NCBI GenBank assembly: GCA_002205965.3
Contig: NADL03000757.1
Coordinates: 124,001-188,000 of the forward strand
DNA length: 64,000 nt
Origin: Kappaphycus alvarezii
Lineage: Eukaryota; Rhodophyta; Florideophyceae; Gigartinales; Solieriaceae
Direction: 5' to 3'
Below the pieces are notes generated by a model. That model was not told where the DNA came from. It did not search any database and was given only the letters and a program-made list of their open reading frames with translations. Made by a program: the position numbers and the translations under genes. Numbering within the stretch: position 1 is the first letter of the stretch; each line of letters starts with the position of its first letter. This document shows, one piece after another, positions 34,049 to 44,320 of this stretch.

Positions 34049-34212
34049 TGTTGAAATCACGGTCCACGACGGCTGAATGCGCAGAAATAAACTGACGTTT
34101 AACGCCAACAAGAATGTAATTCGGATAGCTTTACTTTCGTCTAATCGCTAAATAAACGAGCTTCGTTGGGGAGAGTGTTTCTCCCCGCCGTCGCCTGCGC
34201 GTTTGGTCGACA
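34049..34212 (-). repeat. 3' LTR of the minus-strand Copia element (164 bp)
   Basis: On the plus strand it reads TGTTGAAATCAC ... GGTCGACA and is nearly identical to 39418-39581. Ends follow the TG...CA rule. The short length and high identity indicate a young insertion. Confidence 0.85.
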
Positions 34213-34273
34213 GAAAAAGCTACATGCCAGGCTTACAGTATTCATCATAATATGATGTATAATAATAAGAATA
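34213..34273 (-). other. Copia 3' untranslated stretch
   Basis: This is the short AT-rich interval between the last pol codons and the 3' LTR. A clear polypurine tract is not obvious. Confidence 0.3.
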
Positions 34274-35049
34274 TTATTCGCTAATGTTGAGGACGGTGTT
34301 CCTGAACTTGCGAAATGCAGCTCCCTGCAGCGGCTTCGTGAAAAAATCGCCAAACATTTCCTTTGTGGGACAGTAAGTGATACTTACCTCACCAGCGGCC
34401 ACCCGATCAAATGTGAAGAAATACCTGATGTTTACATGTCGGGTGCGCCACCCGCTTGAGCCCTTGCCATTCGTCTCCAACAAGATGGCACTCTGGTTGT
34501 CTTGATAGAGGACGTTGTCCTTGACCTCGTATCCTTGGGCCTTTCGGAAGTAGCGGGTCCAGAGGATCTGTGGCATGAAGTCGTTCGCCCCGACCAGTTC
34601 CGCTTCGGTTGAGCTGCGGGTGTTGATCTTCAGGCGTAGCGACTAGCTGTAGACGGCTCCTTTATAGAGGGACATAGCACCCCTGTTTGGCTCCTCATGT
34701 CACCAGTTACGACAAATGCTGCGTCAAAGCACCATTTGACCACGCGGCTGTCGTTCGCTTCCAGTGTCAGCGGCAGGGCGGCTGTTCCGCGCAAGTACTG
34801 GACCAGTCGGCCCAACTTTTTCCAATCGTGTTCAATAGAGGTTCGAACACGGGTGCATAGAAATACCAAGGCGAGCTGTATGTCTGTTCTTGCACGCTTC
34901 GCCAGGAATAGAGACTTGACTACGATATGATAGAATATGGTCGCTTTCTTTTCATCCTGTTTGCTGGCATTCTCATCAGTGTTGAATAGATGCTTTCCAG
35001 CCGTCGTGATGGCAGTTCTGGTGAACGCTTCAGGAGCCTCGTTGAGCAT
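34274..35049 (-). pseudogene. Copia RNase H domain and pol C-terminus
   Basis: Frame 35049-34630 carries FLAKRARTDIQLALVFLCTR, YLRGTAALPLTLEAND and FDAAFVVTGDMRSQTG. These are the end of RT and the first strand of RNase H with its catalytic Asp. Frame 34576-34274 carries LYQDNQSAILLETNGKGSS, RTRHVNIRYFFTFDRVAAGE and GDFFTKPLQGAAFRKFR, the classical Copia pol terminus. A stop and frameshift near 34.6 kb break the protein. Sequence type resembles Copia lineages of algae and other protists more than those of plants. Confidence 0.8.
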
Positions 35050-36254
35050 TTAGGTGATGTAGTTGAACATGGTCACTCGCACCTTACCTCTCTGCGAGAA
35101 GTCAACCTTCATCCCGAGATAATTATGCTCTCTCCCTCGCCACACCGATACAGGTGTTTGCATGCCGTATTCCGCGTCAAAACAGGAAACGAGCTCATCG
35201 TTAACCTACGCATCTACTTGCGTCACGAGGAAGTCGTCGACATGCCATCCTACTGTCTTCTGCGGGCCGTTGATAGTCCTGTTCGCGACGCACCAGTCAT
35301 AGAGGTTTACCGTGAACCCAAGGCTGTCTAGGTCCGCGAGAACCTGCTCTCGAAATCGCAATGATGACTGTAGCATGCCGTACAGCGCCTTTTGCAACTC
35401 AGCGTAAAGGAAAGCCTGCCGTTCTCCATGATTATGTGCGGTCTATTCAACTTGGGGTCGATCATCGCGAGCAGCTCAGCCATCCTTCCCTCAAACTTGA
35501 CATGGACCCGTTCGCCGCTGAGCCATGTCTGCAAGAAGCACCGGGTATATCTATCGTCAAGACGTGGCGTTTTTCCTTTGCGGCGATTTTAACGATGAGG
35601 AAGACCGCCTCGGTTGAGATAGTTGGTAACGAAACCTCGCTCTTTACCGTGTGTTTGCGCTGCTTTCTACCATCAGCGCACCCTCTCCCTTGATGCGCCC
35701 ATCGCGCTATTGCTTGAGGAACATCAAGTACTGCAGTGATTCGCGTCTGTCTTGTTTGCTGAGTGACAAAGGCGGCTTGGGCGCATGAATTCTAATTCGT
35801 GCAGCTGGCGCATTTCTGCGTGTACTGCCTCAACCCCTTTTTTACCAAATATTTTGAGCTCCTTTTTGATGCCGTATTGTGTGAGGAGAACGCTGACGAG
35901 TGGCGACAAAGATTCGTCTAACCCACTCAACTTCGCTGGATCGAATGTCGGTGCAAGGACTCTCTGGTCTACGTGTGCCAGCAGTGCTTTGCAGTTATAT
36001 TTTGGCTCTTTTCTGGTACCCAGTTGGTGTGCACTAGTCCTTGGTCCGTACCTTCCGTTCATCTCTACCTCAACTGTCGCGTCCGGTGCTCCTTCACCGC
36101 TTGGCACTCCTGTGCTCTCAGCGACCTCCTCCGTCGTGCTAGTTCCTGCTCCATCTGCCGACGCGCGCAAATTGTCAGGGAGGTTGGGGCCTGCGTCAGT
36201 TTCGACCGCACCGTCGTCAGCTTCGCAAGCCTGCGCCTCCTCAATAGCTGCCAC
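35050..36254 (-). pseudogene. Copia reverse transcriptase
   Basis: Frame 36254-35724 ends in a typical Copia RT start (QYGIKKELKIFGKKGVEAVH, then LHELEFMRP). Frames 35534-35328 and 35397-35206 follow with ERVHVKFEGRMAELLAMIDP and QKALYGMLQSSLRF. Next is the catalytic box in the form WHVDDFL (YVDD-type, both Asp kept). The reading frame is broken by stops and shifts near 35.7, 35.5 and 35.2 kb. An acidic, low-complexity segment rich in Glu, Ala and Thr precedes the RT and links it to integrase. Confidence 0.8.
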
Positions 36255-36458
36255 CTCACCCTGCTAATGTGCGTTGCCACTCCTGTGCGCAGCCGCCCCG
36301 TCCCTGACTTCGTCCCGTGCGTCATCCCATTCGCCGTCTGAGCCGGGATCTGGCTCTCTCTCGTCTACCGGCTCCTGCTTGACATGCACGTATTTCTCCT
36401 CGGCTTTTGGTTTCTCGGCCGTGTCGCCATGTCTGCTATCATCATGTTCGCGACTGAT

Positions 36459-37379
36459 TTATTGGCTAGTTGGTTCGTCGATCGGCGCACCGTGCTCGCT
36501 CTCATCATCTGAGCTTGACGGGCTAGACTTTTGCGATTCGTCGGAAGATCTACTGCTGATGGACTGCGCATCACCTTCTTCTTCGAGCGTTTCTTCACTC
36601 TTGTGTCTGTCACCGAACGTCAATCTGTTCCTCAAACGGCTCTTCGCAATCTTCTCCACTCTCTCAATTACGTTGGCTGGCATTTGCACTTCTGTCCAAG
36701 CATTTCGGCTGATGCAATGTCCGGACTGCAGAATGAAGAAGTAATGTCTGCCCTGGGCGTGCCTATCGGTACAAGCGCGATGGCTCCGATTGTTATGGAC
36801 GCCATGGTGTTGTCGTGCTGCTCGTTGGTCTGGACGTACGCCCCAAAAGGGACCAAGCACTGCTTTTTTGCGTCTATTAATACGCCCGTGACTAATTCTC
36901 GCGGACTGATGGTCGCCGACACGCCATCACGCGCCGGGAATGCATGAAACAAAAATTTCATGCAGTACACAAGCTCCACTATCATCCGATTTGGCATCTT
37001 CTTGAACGGCAGCGTGTTAAAAAGCGCGCGGCACCTTTTTTTAAGCGTGCGGTTTCGTTTCTTCACCTCTGGCTAATTCTCATGTCGCGACACCAGATTG
37101 AGAGCCATCCCTTCCTTGGATAGTGGTCCCTCCAGCGTGTTGAACTCGTTATCCGCCGCCACCTTGTTCGCCAGGAATCTTCTGCGGGCGTACGTCTCCT
37201 TTATCCTTCTCAGGCTCACCAGCAGGGCTTCTGTTCTCGAGCGCCTCTGCGGTCCAGAACTTCAACCCGCGGCTGATGGATATGGCGAACACGATTCCAT
37301 TCACGAACTTGACGTCAAAGCATGCGACGACTTCTTTGTGCCACGTCATGATCTCAAATGGTATCGGCTGTGTAGTCAA
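36459..37379 (-). pseudogene. Copia integrase core
   Basis: Frame 37379-37149 gives IPFEIMTWHKEVVACFDVKF followed by VNGIVFAISISRGLKFWTAE, the first strand and Asp region of this Copia clade. Frame 37066-36668 covers the rest of the core (NRMIVELVYCMKFLFHAFPA, SPRELVTGVLIDAKK). Frame 36860-36459 gives the C-terminal region (YFFILQSGHCISRNAWTEVQ, MPANVIERVEKIA) and a Ser/Asp/Glu-rich tail. At least two frameshifts break it. Confidence 0.7.
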
Positions 37380-38139
37380 AATCTACATGCGGTTCCTTGC
37401 GTCTTGCCGTCTTCCCCTTCAGAGATCCGACGTCGGGCCCAAAGATATCCCTAGCGTTCCGCACTTCCTGCTCCGTTACTCCACAATTTCGAAGCTGGCG
37501 CAGGGCCACGATCTCCCGCATGTTGCTCTCGCTGGGCCTACCGATGATTGCCATGAGTCGACGTGCTTCCCTGGCCGCCTTTACCTCGCGCTTAGTGTAG
37601 GAATTCATGTTGTCCTGCACTTTGCTGACCATCGCGACGTCGGCTTGCCGCTTCAATACCTGGGATGAGTACAGTCCCTTGTCGGTCGGGCTTTAAACGG
37701 GAATGATGCCGTAAGCTTTCTGCACCGTGAAGTAATTGCCTTTCTCGCTGTCGTACTTCACCTTGAACTTTTTCTGGGCGTCGCTAAGGGACATTATGTT
37801 ATCAATGGCGCCTGGGTGATACCACACTGGCCCGTACCCCTTAAAGTCTCCCATCTTTGTCACCTTCACCGCCCCTGCATTACATACTATCCTCATCCGA
37901 CCCGGCGCCGTGCGTATGTTGGTCAGCAGCCGTGGGTTACCGAACACGTCGACTGACGACATGCTGTCAAGTCCTACGCTGCCTTCCGTAATTACGTACG
38001 CGCGCCCTCTATTGAACGAGTGCGCCATTACGCTTTCCACAACCTCTTCATTTTGGCTCATCAGGTGGCCTGCGTTCCCGTCTTCCTCACTCGACAGGCA
38101 GAAGGACACAAACTCGTCTTGTTCGTGCCAGGTGCACAT
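37354..38139 (-). pseudogene. Copia protease and pre-integrase region
   Basis: The frame 38139-37693 contains LDSMSSVDVFGNPRLLTNIR, in which DS replaces DSG/DTG as in LDNQST-type proteases of algal and protist Copia elements. It then shows VWYHPGAIDNIMSLSDAQKK. The frame 37656-37354 continues with MNSYTKREVKAAREARRLMA, the helical pre-integrase region. A stop at 37693 separates them. Upstream, on another frame, lies the Gag zinc knuckle. Confidence 0.75.
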
Positions 38140-38207
38140 GGTTACTCTGTATCAGTCGTCATCACCGTCGGCTGGGCTATCTTCGCCATTGTCGATGGCA
38201 TTACCCG

Positions 38208-39392
38208 TCATGTGATTGGCTGTCCCTTGCCACTCAATAACGTCAACCTCCTTGCATTTACCATCGGTGGAGATGTGGCCGTGCTTTCCGCAGCGGTATC
38301 ATTGGAGCTTGGAGCGGTCTCCAGGCGCCCTGATGGGCCGCCTTGTGGTGGCCCCTCATTCTGCTTCCTTGAACTGCCAGCTTGCGCAAAGCTCACTTCG
38401 TCGTTCGCCAGTGAATCTATGTGTATCACGCTGTGCTTCCAGTTCTCGAGCATGTTGTACGCCGCGTTTGTGTCTCTAGGTTACTTTTCATCCCCTGCAA
38501 TGAACTCGTTCTCCAAGTATGTCGCGATGTTGGCGAATCCCGCCTTGTCCGCCGACATAATGAACAACGTGGCTAGCATCTTGCGGAGCGCCTTCTTCTC
38601 GGCTTTCTCCAACTGATCGTCTGTCGCCTTCGCTCTTTTCGTGCTTTCGTCTGCTTTCAGCACATTGTCAGTGAGTCCCACTAGCTCCTTTCCAAGGTCG
38701 ACGTCGGTGTGCTCTAGCACCTCCACGACGGCTACGAACCTCTTTCGGTACTCGGTTAGCGACTCATGTCGGCGTTCTCTCAACTTGTACAAGGCTGCGC
38801 GATCGACGCGGTCGTTGACGCCACTGGGCTCTTAGAGCCTTGTTAGTTGAGAATCCACACCTTGATGCTTTTCAAAAGCTTTACAAGGTCGTTTCGATCA
38901 AAGATGTTTCCCCAGTTATGGTGTCCTCTGAGCTTTATCTGGCAGAAATTTGTCCGGGGACTATCGTAAAGACACTGCATCGATTGTTTTCATAGGTTCT
39001 CTTCCGCAACATGTACTCTTTGACTTCCTTATTAAATATATTCCTGCCCACTTCGTCTTCCTTCGACTCTGGGAGCGTGGCTTTCCACTTATCTACATTT
39101 GGCTCTTCAAGCTCTACCATAGACTTCCAGATGTCCATTGGGAAAGATATACTCGTTTTAACCCACTTGTAGATCTTTTGGGTGGTCTTCTCGTACTGTT
39201 GGGCGCGGGCGGCCACATTATACGTGTAGACCCACCCTTGGAGGTCCCCGTGTTCTCCATAAAAAGCTTGAGTGGTGGTCTGTCGCGTCGATTTCTATGG
39301 TGTTTGCCCCTGTCGAATCGCTTCTTTTGATCTTGCTTATGGTACTTGGATTCTCGCGTGTCCTTGTCTTTTTTCTTCGGTTTCATCGTCAA
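38208..39392 (-). pseudogene. Copia Gag
   Basis: Three frames make up Gag. 39392-39114 is basic (KKKDKDTRESKYHKQDQKKR). 39216-38935 and 38792-38481 are helical capsid (KIYKWVKTSISFPMDIWKSM; TEYRKRFVAVVEVLEHTDVD). The zinc knuckle near 38302-38254 reads stop-YRCGKHGHISTDGKC, so the first Cys codon is now TGA (38301-38299). The gene starts only a few tens of bases from the 5' LTR. Frameshifts near 39.15 and 38.9 kb inactivate it. Confidence 0.7.
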
Positions 39393-39417
39393 GGTTTCGC
39401 GGAACGAAGGTCGTTTA

Positions 39418-39581
39418 TGTTGAAATCACGGTTCAAGACGGCTGACTGCGAAGAAATAAACTGACGTTTAACGCCAACAAAAATGTAATTCGGATAGCTT
39501 TACTTTCGTCTAATCGCTAGATAAACGAGCTTCGTTGGGGAGGGTGTTTCTGCCCGCCGTCGCTTGCGCGTTTGGTCGACA
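39418..39581 (-). repeat. 5' LTR of the minus-strand Copia element (164 bp)
   Basis: Nearly identical to 34049-34212, with TGTTG at one end and CGACA at the other. The bases outside the two LTRs do not form a matching 5-bp target duplication. Confidence 0.85.
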
Positions 39582-39629
39582 GAAAGAGCGCGAAGCTCCT
39601 GTAAGACGACAGCTCGCCAATGTGTAACA

Positions 39630-42600
39630 CGGATCAATTTTCTTGTTGTTCCCGCCATTTCACCTCGCACACCTGGCCGTCCAACATAGAAACCGACGCG
39701 GTGTCAGAGTGGGCGGTCAGGAAGGCGGCGCCCAGGCTACGGCGAAAAGCCTGGCCAAGGATGCGGAGACGGGCGGCTCGGGTCGAGCGGTGTGAGTGGA
39801 AGGGATCAGCTGTCCAATGCCGGTCTTGCCAATTGGCTTCGGCCATGACGTCTTGCAGCATCCGTTATAAGGAGGCAAATTTGCGATCGGGGCTGGCTGC
39901 AAGGACGATGGGGTCCGTGGATCCAAGGTCATCAGAGGCAGAGTATGGGTGGCCGGAGACGCGAAGGAGGAAGTAACGGAGATGCGACCGTGCTTGACCG
40001 ACGAGGAAGTCGCGCTCCCCGGAAACGAAAGCCCAGACGTGCTGAGGGGCGGCGGTGATGAAAGCAGCAGTGTTGACGCGGGGGAAGGCCGCATCAAGGA
40101 TGCTGCCGGCCGTATCTTCGTGGAGGAACGGAGGGAGCAGGGTAAACCTTTGTCCACCTTGGGAGAAAGGGAGGGAGCCCTGGTTCCACGCATCATCGGA
40201 CAGAGGGAACCCGTGCAGCGCCTCATAGGGGGGCGCTGAAGGGCGTGGAACTCTTCAGCAGCTGGAGTGGGTTGGGAGGGATCGGAGAGTTTGGATACGT
40301 GGGCAAGGAGACAGGCCGGGGTGTAGACTCGACGCATATGGTGCAGGCGGTCATGAGTGCGGCGGCAGGAGGCGATCTTGGTGCGGAGGAACGAATCCGT
40401 GATGGAAAGATCGTCAATGGATGCGCAGAGGAGCTCGAACCTGCCTTGGACGCATTCGGAAAGGGGGAACTCGGACAGGAAGGGGGAGCGATCAGAGGGG
40501 GAAACCAGAGAACAGAGGATGGGGGTACGGGTGTTCATTTGCAATCCGTATCCAGGGCCTCCTCAGAGGGGAAACGCAGGACGCGGCGCAGGCCAGGGAG
40601 AGACCCATGATTGTCCCGCCATCAGCGTACCAATGATTTAGGACGATCTCCGGCTCTTCGGCGATGCGGCGGATCGGGGGTTGGAAAGCGAGGCAGAAGA
40701 GCAGCATGGATGCAGGGTCTCCTTGCAGAGTTCCTTGTTCTCTGTAGATGACAATGCTCGTGCGTTTAGGAACGAACAGCGGTGTCGGGGCGCGACCATA
40801 CACCATGTCCGCGAGGCGGGCGAGCGTAGTGGCGTAGGTATGCAACTTGTGAGCATGGCCTGGTGGTCCAGTTCACGGCATCGATGGGGACCGCGGCGAT
40901 GGGAGGCGGTCTGAATGTGCGGCGGAGAAGTGGGCGGGTGTCATGGACAATGACGTCCATCCCTGCTTTCACACCATTCGCCACTTGGGAGGGGGCAAGA
41001 TATTCCCGGGAGTCATCGATGGCGGAGGGCGGCACAGCCTTCTTGACGAGCCTGCGCAGTACGGAGCCGACAAAGATGGGGCGGATCTTGCCGGTCTTGG
41101 GCTGGATCGGCAGGAGGGTAGCGGCGGAAATTAGAGCGACGATGGAGTCCGGGAAGTTGCCGCTGGCGATGTGATTGGCGAGGCGTCTAAGGACACCAAT
41201 TTCAATAACGCCCGCTTCCGGGCTAACACGGGTGGTTGCCAGGAGGCGATACCAGCGACGGGGCGTGCGATCCGGGTTGGCAGCTGTGTCGCAGGAGAGG
41301 CCCCGGCGCACGTACCACTTGAGCCTCCGTGAGGGCAGGGGCCAAGGGTAGGACGGAGCAGGCGAGGAAGACGACCGCCTCCGTCAGGGGGGGTGAAGGG
41401 CTTGGAATCGGGAGATCGTTTGGGGATCGTTGACATCCACGAGCGGGGAGTGGTGAAGGGCTCTCATAGCCTTGCGATAGCGCGCGTACGCAAAAGAAGG
41501 CCCTCAGCCCGGCGGGAGCGCCGTGCGACTGTAGACACGAGGGGGGGGGGCGGGCGGTGGCGCACAATCCACTCAGCGCGAGCGCGGTGAGCGGCAAGAG
41601 CCTCATACCAGAGCCGTCCCCATGGAGAGCCGTTGGTAGCGCACAGGATGCTGGAAGCTCATGCCGTCGTTTGACCGGCCTTGTGCCTCCAACCTTGTTC
41701 GCCGCGCAGGTTGCAACGAAGAACGGCAGTGGGGAGCATGTGTAGATGGAGGAACGCACGGTGGATAGTGGCCGATCCTCGAGCGGAGGCGGCACCTTTG
41801 ACGAGTTTGATGAAGAGAAGAGGAAGAGTTTGATGCATGCGAGAGGGATGTCCTGAAAGATGCCAACCTCGGGGTCCGTGAGAGGGGAGGAAGGCGAAGG
41901 GTTGGGGGTGGGTGGTGTTGACGCCAACTCCATTGATTAAGCGGGGGAGGACGGGGCAGCCGGTGCGGAAAGCGAGCGTCTTCGACCTCCATGTCGGCCA
42001 GCAGGTTTTGGGGGGGGGCGGGATGTGGGAGGTCAGCGGGACAAACCGGAGGCCGGGTCGGGTCTTGCTGACCAGCGGGGGGATTCGGGGCCCGCTGGGC
42101 CGAGGAGGAGCTGCTCTTAATGTTAGGGCTTTGCCGGGAGACAGCGACGGCCTGGGAAAGCTACGCGGGGACAGCGGGGACAGCGTGGACAGCAGGGGCG
42201 GGGCGTTCTTTGGTTGCTTGAACCGAAGATTCTTGAAGGCCCCAGCAGACCGGGCAGGGCGGCCGTGGTGGGAGGAGCGTCGGGGGCTGGGTGCGAGGCG
42301 GGGCGCAGGGGGCGGCAGACGGGCCTTGGGCAGCGGAGCGGGAATGGGGTGTTGGTCGGCGGGGGTGGGGGCCTTGGGGGGGTCTTGAGTAGGACGGGGG
42401 TCTTGTTTGGGGCTGGGTTCTTGGGTTGGGCTGGTGGGGAGTGGGGTCGAGCTGAACGAAGGGTGTCGAAGATGTCCCGGGCGCGATGGCGAAGGGCCGT
42501 GGCCAAGGCCGTGTGAACGTAGGAGAGGAGCCATGGGCGGAGAACCCTTTCTAGTGGGCGGTTTGCCTCTCTACCTAGATGGGTGGTTACGCCTTGGGCA

Positions 42601-43034
42601 GCGAAGTAGTCCGAGGATGCTGCAGTGGTCGAGATCTCCGTCGTGCTTACCTGGAGATCTGGGAATACAAGCCGGAGATGGGCGACGATGGAAAGGATCT
42701 CCTTCCTCGCGGCGTCCGGAAAGTGAACAAATTTCCACTTCCCAACGTGATGGATGAGGACGTGTGGGGTGAACGGGGTGCTGGCAAGGGTCAAAGCCCT
42801 GGGGATTGCTCCGGGGTCGGGCCGGGGTCGGGGCGATGCCCAAATGGGCAAGCTGCAAAGCGGGGACGGCGTGGTTGCTAGGTCCCCATTGCGCGGGTCG
42901 ACATGACGGGTGGCGGGGGAGCCGAGAGCGATGAGCTGCCGGACGCGAGAGAGGACCTCAGTGGAGGCTTTGGCCAGTTGGCCAATCTGCTCCTGTGCCT
43001 GTAGTAGGGTCAACACCCGCGCACCATTAGCCAT
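39630..43034 (-). pseudogene. Non-LTR retroelement reverse transcriptase with RLE lineage features
   Basis: Read on the minus strand over several frames, the N-terminal region (MANGARVLTLLQAQEQIGQL, from 43034) is followed by a Pro/Arg-rich segment. The fingers come next (VLRRLANHIASGNFPDSIVA, KTGKIRPIFVGSVLRRLVKK). Then come motif A (AAVPIDAVNW), motif B (GTLQGDPASMLLFCLAFQPP) and motif C as HWYADGGTIMG. The thumb and linker follow (SFLRTKIASCRRTHDRLHHM, VTHWRAVVLQEL at about 39.63 kb). This arrangement is found in R2-like, single-ORF retroelements of protists and algae. The catalytic YADD has become YADG and there are at least five frameshifts, so it is dead. The endonuclease end is missing; a Copia LTR begins just beyond the linker. 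Confidence 0.65.
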
Positions 43035-43587
43035 GGTTGAGGAGTGGAAGCTCGACCTTGGCTAGCGGCACAAGGGTTGTGGCGGTTTGTGGACGACGGG
43101 GGGGCGGCGGGCATAGGGTGTGCTGCATCAAGCCAAGCGCGGCGAGGCAGCGGGCGGGGGCTCGAGAGGTGCCGCGACCGAGGAGGAAGTCATTAGTGGT
43201 GAGGAGGGTTGTTGGTGCGTCGTTTGTGCGTTGTGGGAGGAGTGTTAATCGAAACAGTAGAATATAGGGATTTTGCAAGAAAAAAATTCTGCAATGCGAT
43301 AATTGTCGTTGCACTTCTCGTCTGCAGGATCTTCGACCGACCTGTTTTCTTCGCGGGGCGCTCTTTCCGTCGGCGGAAGAGAGCGCGTCAAGAAAGTTCT
43401 GCAAATAAGACAATGGCGGCCCGAAAAAGTTCGGACTCCACCCGGCTACGGATACCTTTTTATTTATTATCAGCGTCGTCGCCCGGAATTTTGTAATCGT
43501 CGTTAATTAATTAAAACGAACGGGTTCAAAAGGAACAAGCGAGCAACACCGTAGAACCCATCCTGCGGTCATCTTCACAATAATAAG
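43035..43587. other. Gap between two head-to-head non-LTR fragments
   Basis: The left part (to about 43410) is stop-poor on the minus strand and may be the 5' untranslated part of the RT element. The right part is AT-richer, with no feature seen. Confidence 0.3.
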
Positions 43588-44205
43588 ATGTGGAATAAGA
43601 TGTGGTCAGTGATACTACGCCGTCACCTGGAAGTTCACGTGTTTGGCGACACTGTACCACTGCAAAGCGCGAAGTTCAACAGCCCCATGGACAACCGAGG
43701 TGACCATGGAGCGGATTTTTGCAGAAAAGGCCTGGGATGGACTAACCGGCACAATGCCGTAGTGAGGGTATTTGGCCGACAATTGTTCAAGGCAGCAGGC
43801 GTCGGCGTCCAATATGAGGTGAAATACTTACTTCTCGGACTGAATGCACGCCCTGCCGACATTCTAGTGTATTCGAGGTCAGAAGAGATCAACAACTTGC
43901 CGTCCCTCCCGGTGGCGTACGACGTCACAGTAACATCGCCATTCCAAGAGGGGTTCATGTCCATTGGAGCGCGCGAGGCGCGCGCCGTTACCAATGCAGC
44001 GAAAAGACGGAAAAATATGGAGCTTTCCAGCAAAGTAGCAGCCATCCCCGGTGACACCTTCCCAGGACGATCAAAATTGGGATGGAAGTTTGTGCCGCTG
44101 GCCTTCGACTCACTTGGATCGCCGTCTGCGACGATGGTGAAGGTAATAGACGAAGACGCGACCGCTGTCGCAACCCGCAGCGGAAGCTCGATGGGAGGAG
44201 TGTAG
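43588..44205 (+). CDS. Isolated RLE endonuclease domain, 205 aa open frame
   Basis: This is the longest uninterrupted copy of the endonuclease tail. From an ATG at 43588 it runs through a finger-like region (PMDNRGDHGADFC, one of the usual Cys is Ser), RHN at residues 54-56, and an Ala-rich helix. The strand ARPADILVY has Asp at residue 91, and AYDVTVTSPF has Asp at 112. The tail ends KFVPLAFDSLG and GSSMGG. Order and spacing are those of the PD-(D/E)XK-like RLE domain of R2-type retroelements, which nicks target DNA. No RT is fused upstream, so it is either a 5'-truncated insertion or a kept stand-alone fragment. It lies head-to-head with the RT pseudogene at 39.6-43.0 kb and is followed by a strong hairpin. 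Confidence 0.55.
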   Translation: MWNKMWSVILRRHLEVHVFGDTVPLQSAKFNSPMDNRGDHGADFCRKGLGWTNRHNAVVRVFGRQLFKAAGVGVQYEVKYLLLGLNARPADILVYSRSEEINNLPSLPVAYDVTVTSPFQEGFMSIGAREARAVTNAAKRRKNMELSSKVAAIPGDTFPGRSKLGWKFVPLAFDSLGSPSATMVKVIDEDATAVATRSGSSMGGV

Positions 44206-44250
44206 ACTCAGGTTAATCAGCAGCTTAGTTACGAGATTTGGTCCATGTAT

Positions 44251-44320
44251 GCATGCTGTGGGACACGACAACACGACATGTCTGCATGTCGTCTCCCACA
44301 TGTCGTGTCCCACAACATGC
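44251..44320. repeat. Long hairpin with nested inner palindrome
   Basis: The outer arms 44251-44270 and 44301-44320 pair over 20 bp with one mismatch. An inner pair (44273-44280 with 44285-44292, ACGACATG / CATGTCGT) can form a second stem. It starts 46 bases after the RLE stop codon. Confidence 0.85.

Larger units (their letters stand above)
34049..39581 (-). mobile_element. Copia LTR retrotransposon
   Basis: This 5.5-kb unit has 164-bp LTRs, and gag, protease, integrase, RT and RNase H in Copia order. Coding parts carry frameshifts, yet the LTRs are nearly identical. Confidence 0.85.

Noticed and set aside
36274..36744. Ser/Leu-rich plus-strand frame in the Copia element
   Set aside because: It is antisense to the clearly recognisable integrase and RT parts.
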